From Apodospora peruviana (lineage: Eukaryota > Ascomycota > Sordariomycetes > Sordariales > Lasiosphaeriaceae), in assembly GCA_033439685.1 (NCBI GenBank), contig JAUEDM010000008.1:372001-436000 (forward strand): 64,000 nt of DNA, read 5' to 3'. Below, in pieces: positions 1-12,392 of the stretch (its first letter is position 1; the number at the start of each line of letters is the position of its first letter). The position numbers were made by a program, and so were the translations under genes. The notes under the pieces were generated by a model. That model made no database searches. It had not been told where the DNA came from and saw only the letters and a list, made by a program, of their open reading frames with translations.

Positions 1-3000
1 CCCCATTGCTTCGTACCACGACGTCGACGTCGATGCGGCCTCCGGGATGCGCCGTGGTAATCTCGCGTTTCAAGGTCCAGGACATCTGCCATTTTGGCCC
101 GGTTGCGATTGGTCATTCCGTGCAGACGCGCGCGTCTCTGGTAATTGACCAGGGACGCCCGAAAAAGTTATCCACACGGGATCTGGGAGGACACGAGTTG
201 GATGTGATGTAGGGAGCTATGAAGCATATAACGGGCGTAATAATGCGTTGCATGTCGCTCATGTGGTAGGCGGGACAAAACCTTGCTGGTGCGAAGCTTT
301 GCTTTGGAAAAGATGCATGGCGACCTGGAGGGGAGAATATGAAGGTCGACGCCAACGGTGCGTTGAGGAACATCAGCGTCATGGTCCATCACCGCACCTA
401 TTGGCTCCTAGGGTTGCCTCGTGGTTTCACCTTGCTGTCTTGTTTTTAAGCGGAGGTGAGTCTGTGCAAGATGATCACAGCCCAATCACGCTCTGGGGCG
501 CGTTTTGCATTGGAACACAGGCGGCCGAGCTTGAAGTTGAACAGTTAGACCGTCGCACATCAACATGGCTAAGATAGATACCGCACGCCAGAGAGCCTCC
601 AGATACGTATCCAATCTGAGGAACACTATCGCTGTAATATAACACACGCGGGAGCAATACAGGCGGGGTGGAGCCGGGCCGACCAGAAAACTGTGGTAGG
701 TATTTTAGTCGAAGCGACCTGCGATCTTGTTTGAGGTCTGTGCCGTGCGAGAAACTCGTCGAATGGAAGCTTGGCTGCCCCCGTAGAAATTAGGCTCTGA
801 TGCCCGTAATGTCGTGTATGAATGCATGCATGTGTGAACCTGTCTCTTCACTTATTACACGCACATTCTAGTGTGTGCTTAGAGGTGTCGTGACAGTTTT
901 ATCATTGATGGCCAAGCGATCTAGGGTCGGTAGGTAGGTGTGCGGCACGGAGTTTCTTTTGCGGGGTGGTAGGGGGGATGCGTCATTGGGCAGTCATCTG
1001 GATGTTCACGATGCTGTCTGTCTCGTCGTGTATGTCAACATAACACAGTTGACGGGTCGGCGGATGCGTAGATTAGGAGATTTGGCCAAGAGCGGGCAGA
1101 TGGTGCACATGAACTGCGAACATCGCGGCTTGATCCGCTTGCTGGCCGGGTCGGCTAAGCGTTCGTGAGGAACTTTTGTCAATGTTGCCTTCTGACCCTT
1201 ATTCACCTGATTTACAGGCTCGTCAGCGTGACAGTACGCTTGGGTCAGCCATAATCCGATCATTAGTAACCGATATTCCGTACGGAGCCAGAGGACCTGT
1301 CCCCTAATCGACGAAGAGAGGTACGGTTAACTAAACAGATGATCCGCAAAGTGGGCCGTTATCACCACCAAGCCGACAGTTGATTGCAGCTCCCCGTCTT
1401 TTGAGGGGCTGGTGTGAAGTTGTGCAGGTACTGCAATTCAGCACCAAATTAGGCAAGGGTTGCGTCGGTGAAGCTTGCGAGAAAGCTGCGAGAAAGCTGG
1501 GGAATCTGAAGAGTGGTCTGCAACAGGGGTACCCCCCAGCAGCCTTGCGCCTCCCGCCAACCCCCACCGCACCAATCACTGGCAGATATCGAAATCCAGA
1601 ACCTTGATATTAGTTAGGCTTTGACTGGTAGGGCTGAGAGTGTCCGAGACTCCGACTGGTGCCTCGAAAATGAGGCCGGCGAGCCAAATTGCAGTTCAGC
1701 AATCGTGCTGTTCAGAGTGCGATGTGCTGATGAGATGCGGTTTGGTTCTGTCGCCCACCCGACCGTACTGAACGGAATACGTGTAGGCAATCCGTACCCA
1801 CCTCGGGCACTGCGTTGAGGACGACAGTCAGTAAGTACAGTTAGGCAGATCCCAAGCAGTGCACAGTACGGATCGTAGTGCACACCGCAACACACTGTTT
1901 CGGACCTAACCAGTATTCTTATCAAAGGGCTTCAAGCCGGTGGATGCTCCCGTGATGATTGCCCTACTTCCTTGCTTTTTGGAGGATTCCGCGCCATCAC
2001 GTCCAGTCGTGCCAGGTAGGGCTGCTGAGTCAGGGGGAATTTGCAGGGATAAAGTGATTGCTGAGCATGGGCTGCCCCGCTCTTCTGCTCAACACCCATC
2101 CCGGAGCCGAAATGCTCCCGTCCTTTCTTTTCTTCTTTTTTTGGTCAGAGCAAGCATGTCTCACTCCTTCGCCGTGGGGAAGCACAAAACCTTGTAAGGC
2201 AAAGTGGCTTGCGAGTCACCGTGACTGGCGTGCATCAGTCACGTCGACGGAGGTTTCGACATTTCCTGGGAGCCTCCTTGTGTCTTTACTCCTTTTTGCT
2301 CTCCTGGTGTTGCCCATTCTGCCCATGTTGTCAGTTGGGACTGGTGTTGTGCTACACAGAGCGCACAAGCAACGACATGGCGACGAACCACGGCCACACA
2401 CGTCTCGGCCAATCTTGTAGACTTGGCGAAGTGACATCGAAGAATAGGCTGTTGTGCATGGGGAGATGCAAATTCGCGGGCCCGTCTTCTGCCGTGTCGG
2501 GTGTGCATCACCGCAGACCGTCCCTTCTCGAAACAGCAGTCAAGGACGGAAGGCGGGAGCGCGGTGCGGGAAAGGCAGAGAAAAGCTGGATTTGGAAATG
2601 CCTCTGTAACATACCACCCTGTAGGGCGCGACGATGCGCTGTCGTTCCGCTCAAGCCCGTCGAGAACGGCTGACGTCGAGATCTGAGACGGGAAGCTGCG
2701 GGGTAAAAATAATTCAACAATCCTTGAGTCGAGTTATTACCCGGCCAGAAAGACGACCACGAGTGCATCGACTAACTTTCCGATCGCCCCCAGATTGAAT
2801 GTCGCCCTCTCCACAGACAACCAGTTGCCAGAGAGCGGGAGAGAATGTGCCACACGAGGGCTCCAAACTGTCCGCTCGCATGTCCTCGCACTCAGACGGA
2901 GATGAGTCGAGGATCTGTGCAATCACATACTTACCCACTTGGGCAAGCCGAGCCGGCCGCTTAGACAAATAGAGTGGATTCTGAAGCCGGGACTGCATAG

Positions 3001-6000
3001 ATGCAGGAGAACAGACTCTTGTGGACAGGCCGGCTGCTGCTACTGCACAAGGGCTGCCGGGCGTCAGAGGACCATTGGCGATGAACTTGAGCTGCTCGGT
3101 GGTGTCTGAGGTGTACGTGCCTGCCCGGGTACGGAGGTGTAACCCCCGTGGCGAACTGATACCCTCGCTACAGACCACATGGTAATAAGGGCCAGTCAGC
3201 AACTGGCAATAATTGCCAACAGCATCAGGAGTGGGTGAGTGTATTTCGTGATAGCTTTATGGGCAACTCGGAATGATTCCACATGAAATTGGAAACTACA
3301 GACCTTGATATTGCTCTCAGTAAGCGCTAGGTCTGTTTCGATCGGGTGAGTGTTCGTCATTCCGCTCCGTACAGGCGGCGGTGGGAGCAGGGCTGGAGAC
3401 TACGGTGGACGGTGAGAGTAAAAGTTGGGTTGGGTCCTGCAAAATGCACCGGTTATGGCTCGGCTCCAATCCCATCGATGCAGACCTCGAGGGGTCAAGC
3501 GCACCGGTGCTGCCTCGTGCGAGTGATGAGTCGTGTGTTTGACCATTGGCTTCATGGCGTCGGAAGGAGAGAAGCGTTGCTTCGGCAATGTGGGGGTTTC
3601 TGTCCGCAACAAGCTTGGCCTTGATGCTGTTGGGGATGGAGAAAAGGCTGGTAGGTCGGTCTTAGTGTAAAGATTGGTGCGAGATTGGAAGGGGAAGTCA
3701 TCGAGGGTTGGGATGATGAATCTTGGAAGAAGTGGGACAGAGAACCGGAGACGCCAAGATCCGAGTCGCTGGAAGAATCTGAGATTGGCCCAATCACCAA
3801 TGACGATAGAGAGATAAGGTAATAGCTCGTTATTTCCTTCGACTGTTTGCATTTTTAACCTGGTCGATTCACGATGGTTCCTGCCTGGGGGATAAACTTG
3901 AGCGGACATCGGACATCGGATGCAGCCTCCATCTGTTCTTTCCATGATTCCATTCTTTCCATGGGGGCTGCCAAGCCCAGTCGGTTAGATCTTGGAAACC
4001 TCAAGTCACTTCAAGGTTATTGGGCACATCACCTCCACACTGCGCAAAAGTTGTAGGCACTCCTGGCACTGTAGGCAGACGGCAGGCAACGAGGTTGAGA
4101 GGCACTTGCACCCGTCTGGCTATCCTTGAATCCATCGCCAGGCCAGAGACGAAAGTTGGTGACTGGAGTGCATGGTGATTATTGTCCCCAGTCCTGGTGT
4201 AAGTGTGTGCGCGCTTTGCCTGAAAGGGCTGGAATTCTGTGTTATGGCAAGGCTGCACTAACCTGAACGGTCGTATGATTTGTGGAAAACGGAGGTGTTG
4301 CGCGACGGAACAGATGCATGCCCATTTAGGTTAGCCAACGCAACTTTTTGCAAGTCCGTAAGGTACCTTAGTGCCGTTGTACCGTCAGTTGTGCCGAAAC
4401 GTCGAGTTGTCTTGTCGAAAGGAAAGCGCAGAGTGACATGGGTTCAAGTCACTAACGTCTGCCCTAATGTATCTCGAGCCAGGTCGAGGTAGCGTCGGTA
4501 GGTTCCCTCCTGCCTCCCCAGCGCCTTGCAGGGCCTGGCAGGCGATACCTGCCAGGGGTGAGGGACCCCGTTTTTTTTTTCAGAGCTGGGATGTTCAATT
4601 ACTGCTATCCCCACCCTCCCTCGTTTTTCCATCTCTCCATTTCCAAGTGGGACCGTTTCCGCGGTCACGCCCCTGCAAGCTTGACCAAGAAGGATTCGCG
4701 TGGGTTGAGCGAGGGAAAAGATGCACAGGGGTCGCTGAAGAGGAGCATCCCGAGGTCTTGGACAGAGCGTCTCCACGGCGTTGCTGTATTGCCATTGTTT
4801 CTCGTTCGAGCCTCCTTAGGAATACCGAGACTGGACCAAGCGCGTCCAGGACAACAGGGACTTGAAAGATCCCTCGCCGTGCGGCCACCGGGCAGGATGA
4901 CGAGCCGGGAGAAACGAGTCCTTACGGTAGGGTTGACAAGAGGGGGTGTTGCCATAAAAGGCGTGCCACACGCCAGAGAAAACACCCCTGTAAAACTTAC
5001 TTCCTGGGTTTGAACCTGAAGGGCTGAGAACGACGGGGAGCGGGCAGCGGGCAGCGGGCAGCGGGCAGATTGCGTGGGTTTAGCATGCACCTCACCCAGG
5101 TCGAGCGGGTACTTTGGCTGGCCCAATGCTCTTGTACCTTTTCCCGTATGCTGGCAGTACCCCGGTACGTACCACCCGACACCCACACCCATACAATGCT
5201 CCTTCCAATGGTCGTCGCTGTGCCTGCAAATGCCCTGCAATCCAAAGTGTCAAGGCAAGTGCAAGGTCTGTAATCCGCAGTGGTTTAGTGGTGGTTTGTG
5301 CTTTCCTGAGTTGTAATGTAATGCTACATCTAAGGTATTGCTTTCCCCATGCTGCCTCACTTCTCTCAAATGCCGCTGAAGCCCATCCCGATATTTCTGC
5401 TTCTTTCCCACCTTTCACATCTTCTCTCTCCGCGCCTGGCAACCAGCCTCTCCTTTCGCCTTTTGCCTTCTGCCTCGACCCCTTTTCCCCTCGTCTTTGG
5501 CTCTCGGACCTTAGATCGCTCATGGGTGGATCTCTCAACTTCAACCAACAATAAAGGTAGACGGAGGAGGATCTTGCTAAAGAAAGAAAGAGACTGGAGC
5601 GATCTGGAGCTGGCCGCAGGGTCACCTATGCATCGACGTTGGCCGCTGCTGGATATTGGACCGCTTCAATCTTAGCGGTGCCCACCGTTGCCAGTTGCTA
5701 GTCCCACCAGCCTCGGACGTTTTGGCGGCCGTCAAAACCAATTTGGCTCACCTTGTCCAGCTGACGCCTAAAGTGTTCCTGACCGCCAGGACTCCACAAC
5801 GAATGCGCGTTCTGGGCTGAACCCTCACCCAGTCGACTCACCAAAGCCAAGTCGTCGTCCGACACTACTGGTACACCCGCAATTCGCGTACTGCTTGGCA
5901 CTCCATACGCCGCCCATAATCTATACTTACGGCGCTTCCCGGGACAGGATTTCTTGTTCCAGCAATTCCCAAACTTCCAAAGTCCCTCCATGGTCTGGAC

Positions 6001-6431
6001 GCTGCAGTTGTTTTCATAGCGGCGAAAGGCGGTGTCTGTCTGCTTCTATTCATCCCTTTTCACTTCCAGTATTCTAGTTTCTTCCTGGTTTTTGCTTCGC
6101 TTTGGCGGTTTTCCTCTAAATCCCGTCCCTCTTTTCTCCCGTATCGCCGTATTTTCGTGCATCGGCAAGACCGAAAGGAATTACACGCCCCTGGCTGCGC
6201 TTCCACGTCCTTCTCGCCGCTCCGCACTTGTCCTAGTGTCCCAGGTCTGTCGTCGCCCATTGTCTCGGCTGCGCTACTGGACACACCCGCCTTCTGGTTC
6301 AGCTGCCCAGCTCTTGGTTGTGGTGGCAAGGCTTTCGAGTCGCCTAGCATTCAGCTCGCCTTCCCGAACAACACCAACAGCCAGCATTCCTCTCTCCTCC
6401 CTACGCACCGAGGTTCGGCCCGCTCGACGTC
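1..6431. other. Long stretch without a supported gene
   Basis: Both strands were read. Open frames here are short, overlap one another on opposite strands and show no recognisable domain or paired splice sites. The pyrimidine-rich stretches at about 5340-5560 and 6040-6430 look like the promoter and 5-prime leader of the C2H2 gene that starts at 6432. One weak coding-like segment at 3554-3822 is listed separately. Confidence 0.6.
3554..3822 (+). pseudogene. Possible short coding remnant, unknown function
   Basis: An ATG at 3554 opens a 38-codon frame that stops at TAA 3668-3670. A one-base shift there continues into a second frame rich in Glu, Asp and Trp that stops at 3820-3822. The composition of the second part (EGWDDESWKKWDREPETPR) looks more like protein than chance. 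No family is recognised, no splice junction explains the shift, and the whole may be accidental. Confidence 0.15.
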
Positions 6432-8528
6432 ATGGCCGCGATCCCAATCCAAGCCCCGTCCCGGTATGGGGCGAGGGAGTACAACAGCACGCGTCTTCCG
6501 TCCATATCTAACCACCATGAACCCTTCTCTGGCCCGTTTGGCGCTTCGAACCGCCAGATCCCCTTCCCAGATCACATCTCGCCTTCGGCAGCTTCGAATC
6601 CGATGGCGATCCGCGGCTCAGACAACTTTTGCGAGGCGCCTCCTCCGTTACCTCCGCCTCGACTGGCTCCCGTAAATGGTCCCACCGATCCGAGCCTCCT
6701 GTACAAGGAGAGCATGCGTCGCGACGAGTATAGCCCCTCCGAAGCTAGCGACTCCTTCGGCATGAACTTCAAGCGGCGCGATATATCCTTCAAGAGCAAC
6801 TTCCCCGACGAGGGCTATCAGAGCATCGGGAGCTACAGGTTTGTACCCCGACTCGGCCATACCAAGCGTTGACCACCCGTCCGCCGGGAGCCTTTGCTGT
6901 CTCTGTGATCTTTGGTAGGAACTGACATGAAGATTTCCCAGATCCCCTGACTTCCCTTCCTCCTTTGGTATGCAAGCTATGAAGAGCTTCCGCCCCGATT
7001 CGATCGATAACTCGATGCTGAGCAAGTTGAACCGACCCGCCGGACAACGGTCAGCCCTCAGCGCGTCCGTTCACGAGGCCCGCGTGCCTCGTCCCCATCA
7101 CTCCAACCTTACAAACATCTCCCTCCCCCACAGGTCCAAGCCGAACTTCTTCGATTCGGGTTTTACAAAATCGCCGGTCCCAATATCCGCCATGTCCCCT
7201 CGCCATCCCTCTTTCAGCCAGATGAGCCCGAGCCATCATGACTACCGCTCACCCGTTGGCACCGATGCCGGAGACCTTGAACGATCGCCGGTTATGAGGA
7301 CTCGAAGGCTGAATAGTGGCTCGGTGGCAGACGATGCCACCATCTCGAGCTTTGAAGGGCGAGACGATGAGGATTTCGAGGAGACGTCACGGATGCGCAG
7401 CTTGCACATTGAAGACGCGTGGAGGGAAAGGGAAAGGGAACGTGAAAGAGAAAGGGAATACTACCAGGCTGGTCAGAAGCGCCGGGCGTCATCGCCCCCG
7501 GGTGACGATGTTCCACTTGCAAGCGACTTGTTGAGGAGAAGGGACGGTGGAATTTTGTCCAGGGGATCGCCGACGCCGAGGTTGACAGTCATTCCACAAG
7601 GGTCTGTCTCGAGCATATCCTCAGCAAGGAGCGGAAGCTACACGAGTGGTCTCACAGCAAGCAGCATATCCAGCCTCGGCTCGTTTGGGCGCCGGTCACC
7701 AAACGCACTGTCTCCAGGAGGCATGTCGCCCACGGACCCGATGAGCTGTGGGAGCCCGTACGCTACCCCCATCAGTCTCACCGCCTCCCCCCGAGCCTCT
7801 ATCAGCCGGTCATCTGTGGCACAGCCGCCACACCAACGACAACTGAGCGAGCACGCGATGGCCCAACAAGGGGGCCGAACGATGGCGTCGCCCCGGAAGC
7901 TCCAGGAGATACCAAAGAACCCTAGCAGCCTCGTTGCGGCCAAGCTAAAGGGACCCTATATGTGCGAGTGCTGTCCTAAGAAGCCTAAGAAATTTGAGAC
8001 TGAGGATGAATTAAAGTAAGTTGGCGTGCACAAGATTCGCTCGGTTTATTAATTGGCTAACTCGTCGTCCACAACGATAGACTACACGAAGCCGAGAAAC
8101 AGTACGAATGCAACTATTGCGGCAACCGCTTTAAGAACAAGAACGAGGCAGAGCGTCATCAGAATTCACTCCATGTCCGGCGACATAGCTGGTCATGCTC
8201 CGCCCTGACGGGTTACGAGCGTGCGTTTCACGACAGCACGACACGGCCGGGTGAAGCAGATACGTGCGGTTACTGCGGGGACGAGTTCCCCCGGACTGGG
8301 CGGAACTCGGGCGGCGTCTTCATAAACGACCAGGACTGGGAGGAGCGGATTCGCCATCTCCAGGATATACACAAGTTCCGCGAGTGTAACTCGAGTAAGA
8401 AGTTCTTCCGGGCGGACCACTTCCGTCAGCATCTGAAGCACAGCCATGCTGGTACAAGCGGAAAGTGGACGAACATGTTGGAAAACGCCTGTATGATGGA
8501 GGAGGACCCGCCGTTGCCGACGAGATGA
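6432..8528 (+). CDS. C2H2 zinc-finger protein, three exons
   Basis: Exons are 6432-6838, 6942-8015 and 8081-8528; both junctions keep phase and use GTTTGT/CAG and GTAAGT/TAG. The first ATG of the frame sits in good context (gtcATGg). The product is about 642 residues. The first three quarters are Ser/Pro/Arg-rich low complexity, including an RERERERERE run. The C-terminal quarter carries several Cys/His units: CECCPKKPKKF, then CNYCGNRFKNKNEAERHQNSLH, then CGYCGDEF, and finally a KFFRADHFRQHLKHSH half-finger. The fingers indicate a nuclear nucleic-acid-binding role, but no target can be read from the sequence. The second intron falls inside the first zinc-binding unit. It is isolated, with kilobases of non-coding DNA on either side. 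The gene model is secure; the function is generic. Confidence 0.85.
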
Positions 8529-11089
8529 TGATACTGTTCTTTTCTTTTTGTTTACTTTGGTGGATGGATAAAGGGGAGGAAAGTCCAAAAAAGGCATTGG
8601 GTGATGCACACAAGCAGGCGTGCTTGTTGCCGTTGAACGACGGTCACCAAAATTCCCACACATATCTGGTGTGTAATATAGCGTTTGGTGTTGTTGGGGA
8701 CGCAAGTTCAGATACCAATTGGGTCAAAAAAAGCAAGTTCTTCCCAAGCGAAGTTATTCTATCTAGTCTTCAAATTATACCCTACCGGCGCTGTGAATTC
8801 GGTTCCCTTTTTATCTGCTTTGAACTGTGATGGTATGTTTGTTTGAGAATTTACCTGAAGGTTTTGTTGAAGCTGCTCGCCAAGTTGATGTCACTGCTTT
8901 GGTGATGCATGGTTGCGGCCCAGCATTGGGGGCCATCGTCGGGACCGGGGCCGGTACGATACAGGTCATATTCCGTACTCCGTACAGCATTACAGGAGTG
9001 AGGGTGGAAGGAGTTTGTTGGTCGACCAGACGGATTACATGGACATTCTCACACACCCACACTGACAGACATCCACCGCCAGCCGAGGAACGAAGTGCGA
9101 ACGCCGAATCGAGAATTTGATTAATTGCCCATCTCAGGGCATCTCACCTCAGCACAGCGCACGACGCACGACGCACAAATATTCATCATGAGTCGTCATC
9201 CATCCTTTGTGTGGAAACGAATGAGCTCGGAACCTGACAGCAGCAGCAGCAGCAGCAGGATTATTGCGGTACGATACTCAGAGTTGTGTTGTGGAGGTGT
9301 TGGTTCTGAAGTGCCGTGCCATAGGCAATGTCATGCCGCCGGCGGTCGGCCATCGGCCACCGCTACACCCTTCCGGTCACTCGCTTTCTCAGACAGACGA
9401 TGGAAGAACGCCCCGAGCCAACTCACCTTTTTTCGGTGTGTTAATTGGGTGACGGAGAAAGAACAATTATCATGACTGGTTGACAACATATGAAATGGGA
9501 TCGAAGGAACCGAGATATTCAATAATCCAGCCAGTCACACACACACCTTGTATACAGACTAACATTTGTTCTGACCCGAGCTCCAAGTTCGGCAACTCAT
9601 CACGTCTACGTTGGTGTCCATCTCTGATGTCGCAATCGCGGGAGTCGGGACGGCCCCAGCTCCGCAAGATTGACAACTGCATGTACAGAAAGAAAAGAAC
9701 GAGCGGGCGAACGAGAAGTGCAGCTTTGTGCTGTTCAACGGTTCCAACCGCGGGCCTTTCAGTTACGGCCCGGACGCACTCGGGCTGCAGTGCATCCGTC
9801 CTGCGGGGGATGTTGTTAGCTATATCTTTCAATTTCGGCTTGCGCTGCCGGACTGGACGGACGGGGGGACTCGGGATGAACGTAGTTGGGTTTTTGGACT
9901 GCCCTACCAGCCTACATGATGTGGGGGATTTGTGGTGGTTCATCGCGGGAAAAGTCAATCCCGTTTTATCCTGGGACTGCCTTGAGAGAAGGTTGCGTTT
10001 CCAGCCCTGCCAATCATCAATCACCCGACGGTGCTACCTTGACTCTGGCCAGTTCAGCATATGTAGGTGGCAGCCAGCCATGATATGGAATCAATCAATG
10101 GTTACCTACCTATCTACCAGGTATAGGTAGATTCGGCCATGGCACGCGTGCGAGTCCATTTCGGACTTTAGCGAGACGGATTTGTGCTTGTACTTGTCAG
10201 AACCAAACTCTGAGTTCCATTACGGACTGATGGGAGCGGTCTCCTTGGACTTCGCCGCCAGCAGACATGCTTTTTGCTTTTCGGTCTGCCCTGTCGTGTT
10301 CAGGGAGTTTTTGGTTCCATTCGGACTGGGTTTGGGCCTTTTTGTCCGGTTGTTCAATCTGTTTATCCTGTATATTCTTAATGAGTGTTCTGTTCGCGAT
10401 TTCTTTTCGTTGCTCCCTTTATGCTGCCTAGATATCACCGTTCCGTTCGGCAAGTGCCCAAGCAGCAGTTGCTCGGTGTTAGACGGTTCTCCTTTGAGCT
10501 TACAACTTTTAGTTAGGTAGCTGTTCTTCACCTTTTAAACCCTTTAAGGGGGATATGAGTGTGAAGATGCCTAAACCCAGGTAGAGAAAGCGTTGAGAGC
10601 AACTGTCTACCCTACTTCAGAGTAGGTAAACTCATCAACAGATTGAGACATGCATTACGTAATTGATGTTAACAGTATAGCTGTCAACCCTATCCGTACA
10701 CTGGGTTCCACTCGATTATTTCTCTCCACGACCTCTCAAAGTTCAGCCAGCTTCGCTCTTCAAATGTCGGTTTCCCGTCCTTTCAGGGCCCAGGCCGGCC
10801 TGAAACAGTGCCCGGGCCTCTGAGGCCCTGAGCTGAAGAACTGCGGGGCAGTTATAGTGACGTCCTTTCATAGCGGGGGAAGCTACCCCACCCCCGCCAG
10901 TGGCTTTGGCGCTGGGTTCGGGATGACTCTGTCAAGCTTTTTGAGCGAGGGGTAATGAACTGTCCAAGAAGGGGCATAAAAAACGAGCAAAAAAAGTTCG
11001 CTGCTACGACGCGACTTGGAGCACTTCCATCCGATCAACAAATACAATTGCACCGTCAAACTCAGGCACAGGATCCAAGCGCAACCATC
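8529..11089. other. Intergenic region, no supported gene
   Basis: Both strands hold only overlapping short frames without domains. It contains the CAG repeat at 9238-9258, an ACTCCGTA-type word near 8974-8987, and a CCCTTTAAGGG palindrome near 10540. GC-rich alternating GGCC words at about 10785-10835 precede the phosphatase promoter. Confidence 0.6.
9238..9258. repeat. CAG trinucleotide repeat, seven units
   Basis: Seven perfect CAG units lie in intergenic DNA. No reading frame with other protein-like features crosses it, so it is treated as a simple repeat. Confidence 0.9.
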
Positions 11090-12392
11090 ATGGCGCTGAA
11101 CAGGGTCAACGGAAGTGAGGACCTCTATGTGGGAGGGTGAGGATCACCGCACCGAAGATCCTGGTCTCTGCGATTCCTGCATCGCGAACCCAGCATCAAA
11201 CACAGCGAAATTGCAGTTGCTAACACATTCCAGGGTGTTTGGTCTACGCCGGGCGAAACTCATCGAGGACCTCAACATCACACATGTCCTATCCGTCATC
11301 AAGTACATGCTTCCCGCCGATGAAGCTTCGTTCCGCAACATCGCGCACCTTAGCATCGATATCGACGACATGGAGGACGAGGATATTTTGCAATATATGC
11401 CCAGGATGGTGCGGTTTATTGAGCGAGCATTATATGGCGAGGGATCGATAGCAGGAGTACCAACAGGACAATCCCGAAAACAGGAGGACCCAGATGAGAT
11501 CTCGCAAGCCGAAGAACAGCTCGCCAACATCACGCTTACACCCGCGGCATCATCGACACCTGGTCGCACAAAAGGCGCCGTCCTGGTCCACTGTGCCATG
11601 GGCAAGTCACGGTCGGTGACGGCAGTCATTGCTTATCTGCTCTGGAAGCATCCACACCGCTTCGGACGTTCAGACCCTACAACCCCAGCCGACAAGGCAG
11701 TCGCGCAAGCGCTCATGTGGGTTCGCCAGACCCGCCCCGTTGCCGAGCCCAACGACGGTTTCATGCAACAACTCCAAATGTGGTGGGAGATGGGCTGCCC
11801 TGCCGATAGCGACGATGCGATCGAACGAGAACCAGCGTACCAGCGCTGGCTGTACAAGCGGGAAGTCGAGGATGCCGCACGCATCGGAAGGACCCCCGAT
11901 TGGATCCGCTTTGAAGATGAGGAAGTGACGGAGGGTAAAGATGCGGCAGGAGAACAGAAAGATGTCGATAGCGGGGTGGAGCTGCGATGCAAGAAGTGTC
12001 GGCGTGTCCTGGCCACTAAGCCCTTCGTAATACCACATCAGGGGAGGGGCAGCGCGGACTGTCCACATTACTTCATCGAAGCCCTGTCGTGGATGCGCCC
12101 GGTGCTCGAGGAGGGAGAGCTCGAAGGCCGGCTGGTCTGTCCCAACGCGAAGTGCTCGGCTTCTGTCGGCCGGTATACTTGGAAAGGGTTCAAATGCAGT
12201 TGTGGAGACTGGGTCGCGCCTGCGTTCTCGCTGCAGAGGAGCAGGGTGGACGAGGTCATCACGAGCGGTAAACCAGACGGTAGTGCGGCGACGACTGCCG
12301 GTCGCATGGCTGCTTTGGGTATCCGAATGCCGCCTGGCGCCGGAGCCGCCGCCCCTATTTCGCATTCGGGGGGTCGTAAAGAAAATCTTTGA
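11090..12392 (+). CDS. yvh1: Dual-specificity protein phosphatase, Yvh1 type
   Basis: Exons are 11090-11136 and 11234-12392. The junction (GTGAGG donor, CAG acceptor) restores the family's typical start, NLYVGG-VFGLRRA-like, giving 401 residues. The catalytic P-loop is HCAMGKSRSVTAVIAYL (HCxxGxSR), near residue 160. The C-terminal third holds the zinc-binding domain that defines Yvh1/DUSP12: CKKC, then a C..H pair, CPNAKC, and CSCGDWVAPAF. In yeast, Yvh1 releases Mrt4 from pre-60S ribosomal subunits through the zinc domain and also affects growth and sporulation; the same role is likely here. A longer upstream frame from GTG 11115 runs through the intron and is not the real start. No neighbour suggests a pathway. 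Confidence 0.93.
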
